In this document: positions 44,529 through 45,434 of the stretch, piece after piece
Position numbering within the stretch: position 1 is the stretch's first letter
Layout of the letters: each line of letters begins with the position of its first letter
NCBI GenBank assembly: GCA_024275145.1
Contig: JAJRZR010000099.1
Span: forward strand, 1 to 45,434
Direction of reading: 5' to 3'
Origin: Deltaproteobacteria bacterium
GTDB taxonomy: Bacteria; Desulfobacterota; Dissulfuribacteria; Dissulfuribacterales; QOAL01
Length of the DNA stretch: 45,434 nt
Notes under the pieces: model-generated
What the model was told of the DNA's origin: nothing
Databases searched by the model: none
What the model saw: only the letters and a program-made list of their open reading frames with translations
Made by a program: the position numbers and the translations under genes

Positions 44529-44611
44529 GCACGTATGCAGGTGCCATCCCCATCCTTTCCTGCCGTGGAGCCACACCCCCCTATGGAAACTCCACCTTCT
44601 GTGACCAGTTC

Positions 44612-44845
44612 TTATTTGCACCAGCACCACATCCAGCGCCCCATTTTTACACAGCATGGGGAGTTGCCTGGTTTAGACAGGATGAGAGTCGTGCTTATCC
44701 CGTTTATTTCCATCGGACTCCTGTAAAGGTCACAATCGCTTATGACCCTGACTTCCCTTCCCTTGGGTGGTTCTACCCCAATGACCTCGCCTGCCTTGTT
44801 GTACAATACCTTGAAATACACTTCGCATCCCTTTTCATCAATCAT
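44612..44845 (-). CDS. Unrecognised 77-residue protein with a Cys/Trp-rich C-terminus
   Basis: I do not recognise this protein. It begins MIDEKGCEVYFKVLYNKAGEV, has a soluble middle and ends CCVKMGRWMWCWCK, with four Cys and three Trp in the last 14 residues. The four late Cys could bind a metal or cluster. GGGAGG lies about 7 nt before the ATG at 44845, which makes it a better candidate than most small ORFs here. It converges with queA. It might also be a decayed gene. Confidence 0.5.
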   Translation of the reverse strand: MIDEKGCEVYFKVLYNKAGEVIGVEPPKGREVRVISDCDLYRSPMEINGISTTLILSKPGNSPCCVKMGRWMWCWCK

Positions 44846-45075
44846 TTGGTTTCCTCCCTTCTGTACCGATTGCTGCCTGGATTGTGCCGTAAAGCCATTT
44901 CTGTGTGATGTTTGAAGCGCATGATTTACCCTGAAGGTACATCCTGCCCCTGGGTCCTATTTTCTTCATGCCCTGGCTTGGGGGTCGATGATGGCCAACG
45001 GCCCCATGCAGTGCCAAGTAATGGGTCATTGCATGGATGCTTGGGTAGGCCTTTTTACAGGATGATCCAGCCGGT
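44846..45075. other. Gap between the small Cys/Trp protein gene and the outer-membrane barrel gene
   Basis: No convincing gene. A 63-codon minus-strand frame (44838-45029) has no ribosome-binding site and overlaps the next gene start. Confidence 0.3.
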
Positions 45076-45434
45076 TTAGAACCACAAGGTAAGCCTGGCT
45101 ATGATCAGGCGCCTGGGGCATATCGTGGGATTGGCAGGGTCTGTATCCTGAAACCTGAAACGGCGGTCAAACAGGTTTTTGCCCTTCAGTTCTATCAGGC
45201 CACGACGTTGCGCAAGGCGATAACGCACGGATAAGTCTGCCACCCAGAATCTTGAGCTGCCTTGATATACCCCTTCGGTTGCATTGCCGAATCGGCCTGT
45301 CTGGTAAACGTATGTTGAGGTTATCCGGCCACCGATCCCATTGGGCAGGAAGATTCCAATAGATATGGGGACCCTGTGGGTTCGCGAGGATACGATGTCC
45401 TCTTCGCCAGGCTGGCCCGGATTCCTTTTGAACC
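45076..45434 (-). CDS. C-terminal part of an outer-membrane beta-barrel protein, TonB-receptor-like
   Basis: Only the last ~118 residues are inside the window; the 5' part lies beyond the edge. It reads as alternating barrel strands such as GGRITSTYVYQTGRF and RFWVADLSVRYRLAQRRGL. Then come IELKGKNLFDRRFRFQD, a typical TonB-receptor last-strand region, and a final RLTLWF with the C-terminal Phe recognised by the BAM complex. The stop is at 45078-45076. The ligand cannot be guessed. Confidence 0.7.
   Translation of the reverse strand, partial: FKRNPGQPGEEDIVSSRTHRVPISIGIFLPNGIGGRITSTYVYQTGRFGNATEGVYQGSSRFWVADLSVRYRLAQRRGLIELKGKNLFDRRFRFQDTDPANPTICPRRLIIARLTLWF

Noticed and set aside
44838-45029. 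63-codon minus-strand frame
   Set aside because: No ribosome-binding site, low-complexity His/Gly text, and overlap with the next gene start.

Overview
The window reads as ordinary, gene-dense chromosome of a Gram-negative, probably anaerobic bacterium, most like Desulfobacterota (the old Deltaproteobacteria). This placement is inference from gene content and order. The pointers are a BamD lipoprotein and an outer-membrane barrel, an 11-subunit complex I without NuoE, NuoF or NuoG, an NAD-type dihydroorotate dehydrogenase (PyrD plus PyrK) beside a UbiD/UbiX/UbiA quinone set, and the run thrS-infC-rpmI-rplT-pheS-pheT-ihfA-merR-pheA. I see no insertion sequence, prophage, CRISPR array or defence island.

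Region by region: (1) 1-2529, minus strand: mltG, then mraZ-rsmH, the start of a division/cell-wall cluster, with a promoter and a 10-bp-spaced MraZ operator before mraZ. (2) 2912-6018: a TtcA-like tRNA thiolase (plus) runs tail-to-tail into tsaC and a single-frame PurD-PurE fusion (minus). (3) 6362-11295, plus: sensor kinase, radA (3' end apparently shifted by one base), trxA-trxB, bamD. (4) 11354-20250, minus: ubiD-ubiX-ubiA-pyrK-pyrD, then fusA, an unrecognised P-loop ATPase and a lone OppD/DppD-type ATPase. (5) 20698-32136, plus: tRNA-Ala(GGC), then nuoABCDHIJKLMN with a structured leader that carries a 13-codon leader ORF. (6) 32589-41645, plus: tRNA-Val(GAC), then the thrS-to-pheA operon, in which infC appears to start at AUC. 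(7) 41680-45434: a YfgM-like protein and a flavin reductase (minus), tRNA-Met(CAT), a DUF2065 protein and queA (plus), a small Cys/Trp-tailed protein and the C-terminus of an outer-membrane barrel (minus).

How it fits together: the quinone genes supply the likely menaquinone that the Nuo membrane arm reduces. PyrK/PyrD and PurDE cover steps of pyrimidine and purine synthesis. The translation genes (thrS, infC, rpmI, rplT, pheS, pheT, fusA, three tRNAs) and tRNA-modification genes (ttcA, tsaC, queA) dominate the rest.

No complete new system is evident. The observations most worth a second look are the nuo leader (SD in a hairpin loop, leader ORF in its stem), the PurD-PurE fusion, the AUC start of infC, the RadA frameshift, the FusA-linked ATPase and a 13-bp palindrome shared by the fusA and tRNA-Met promoters.
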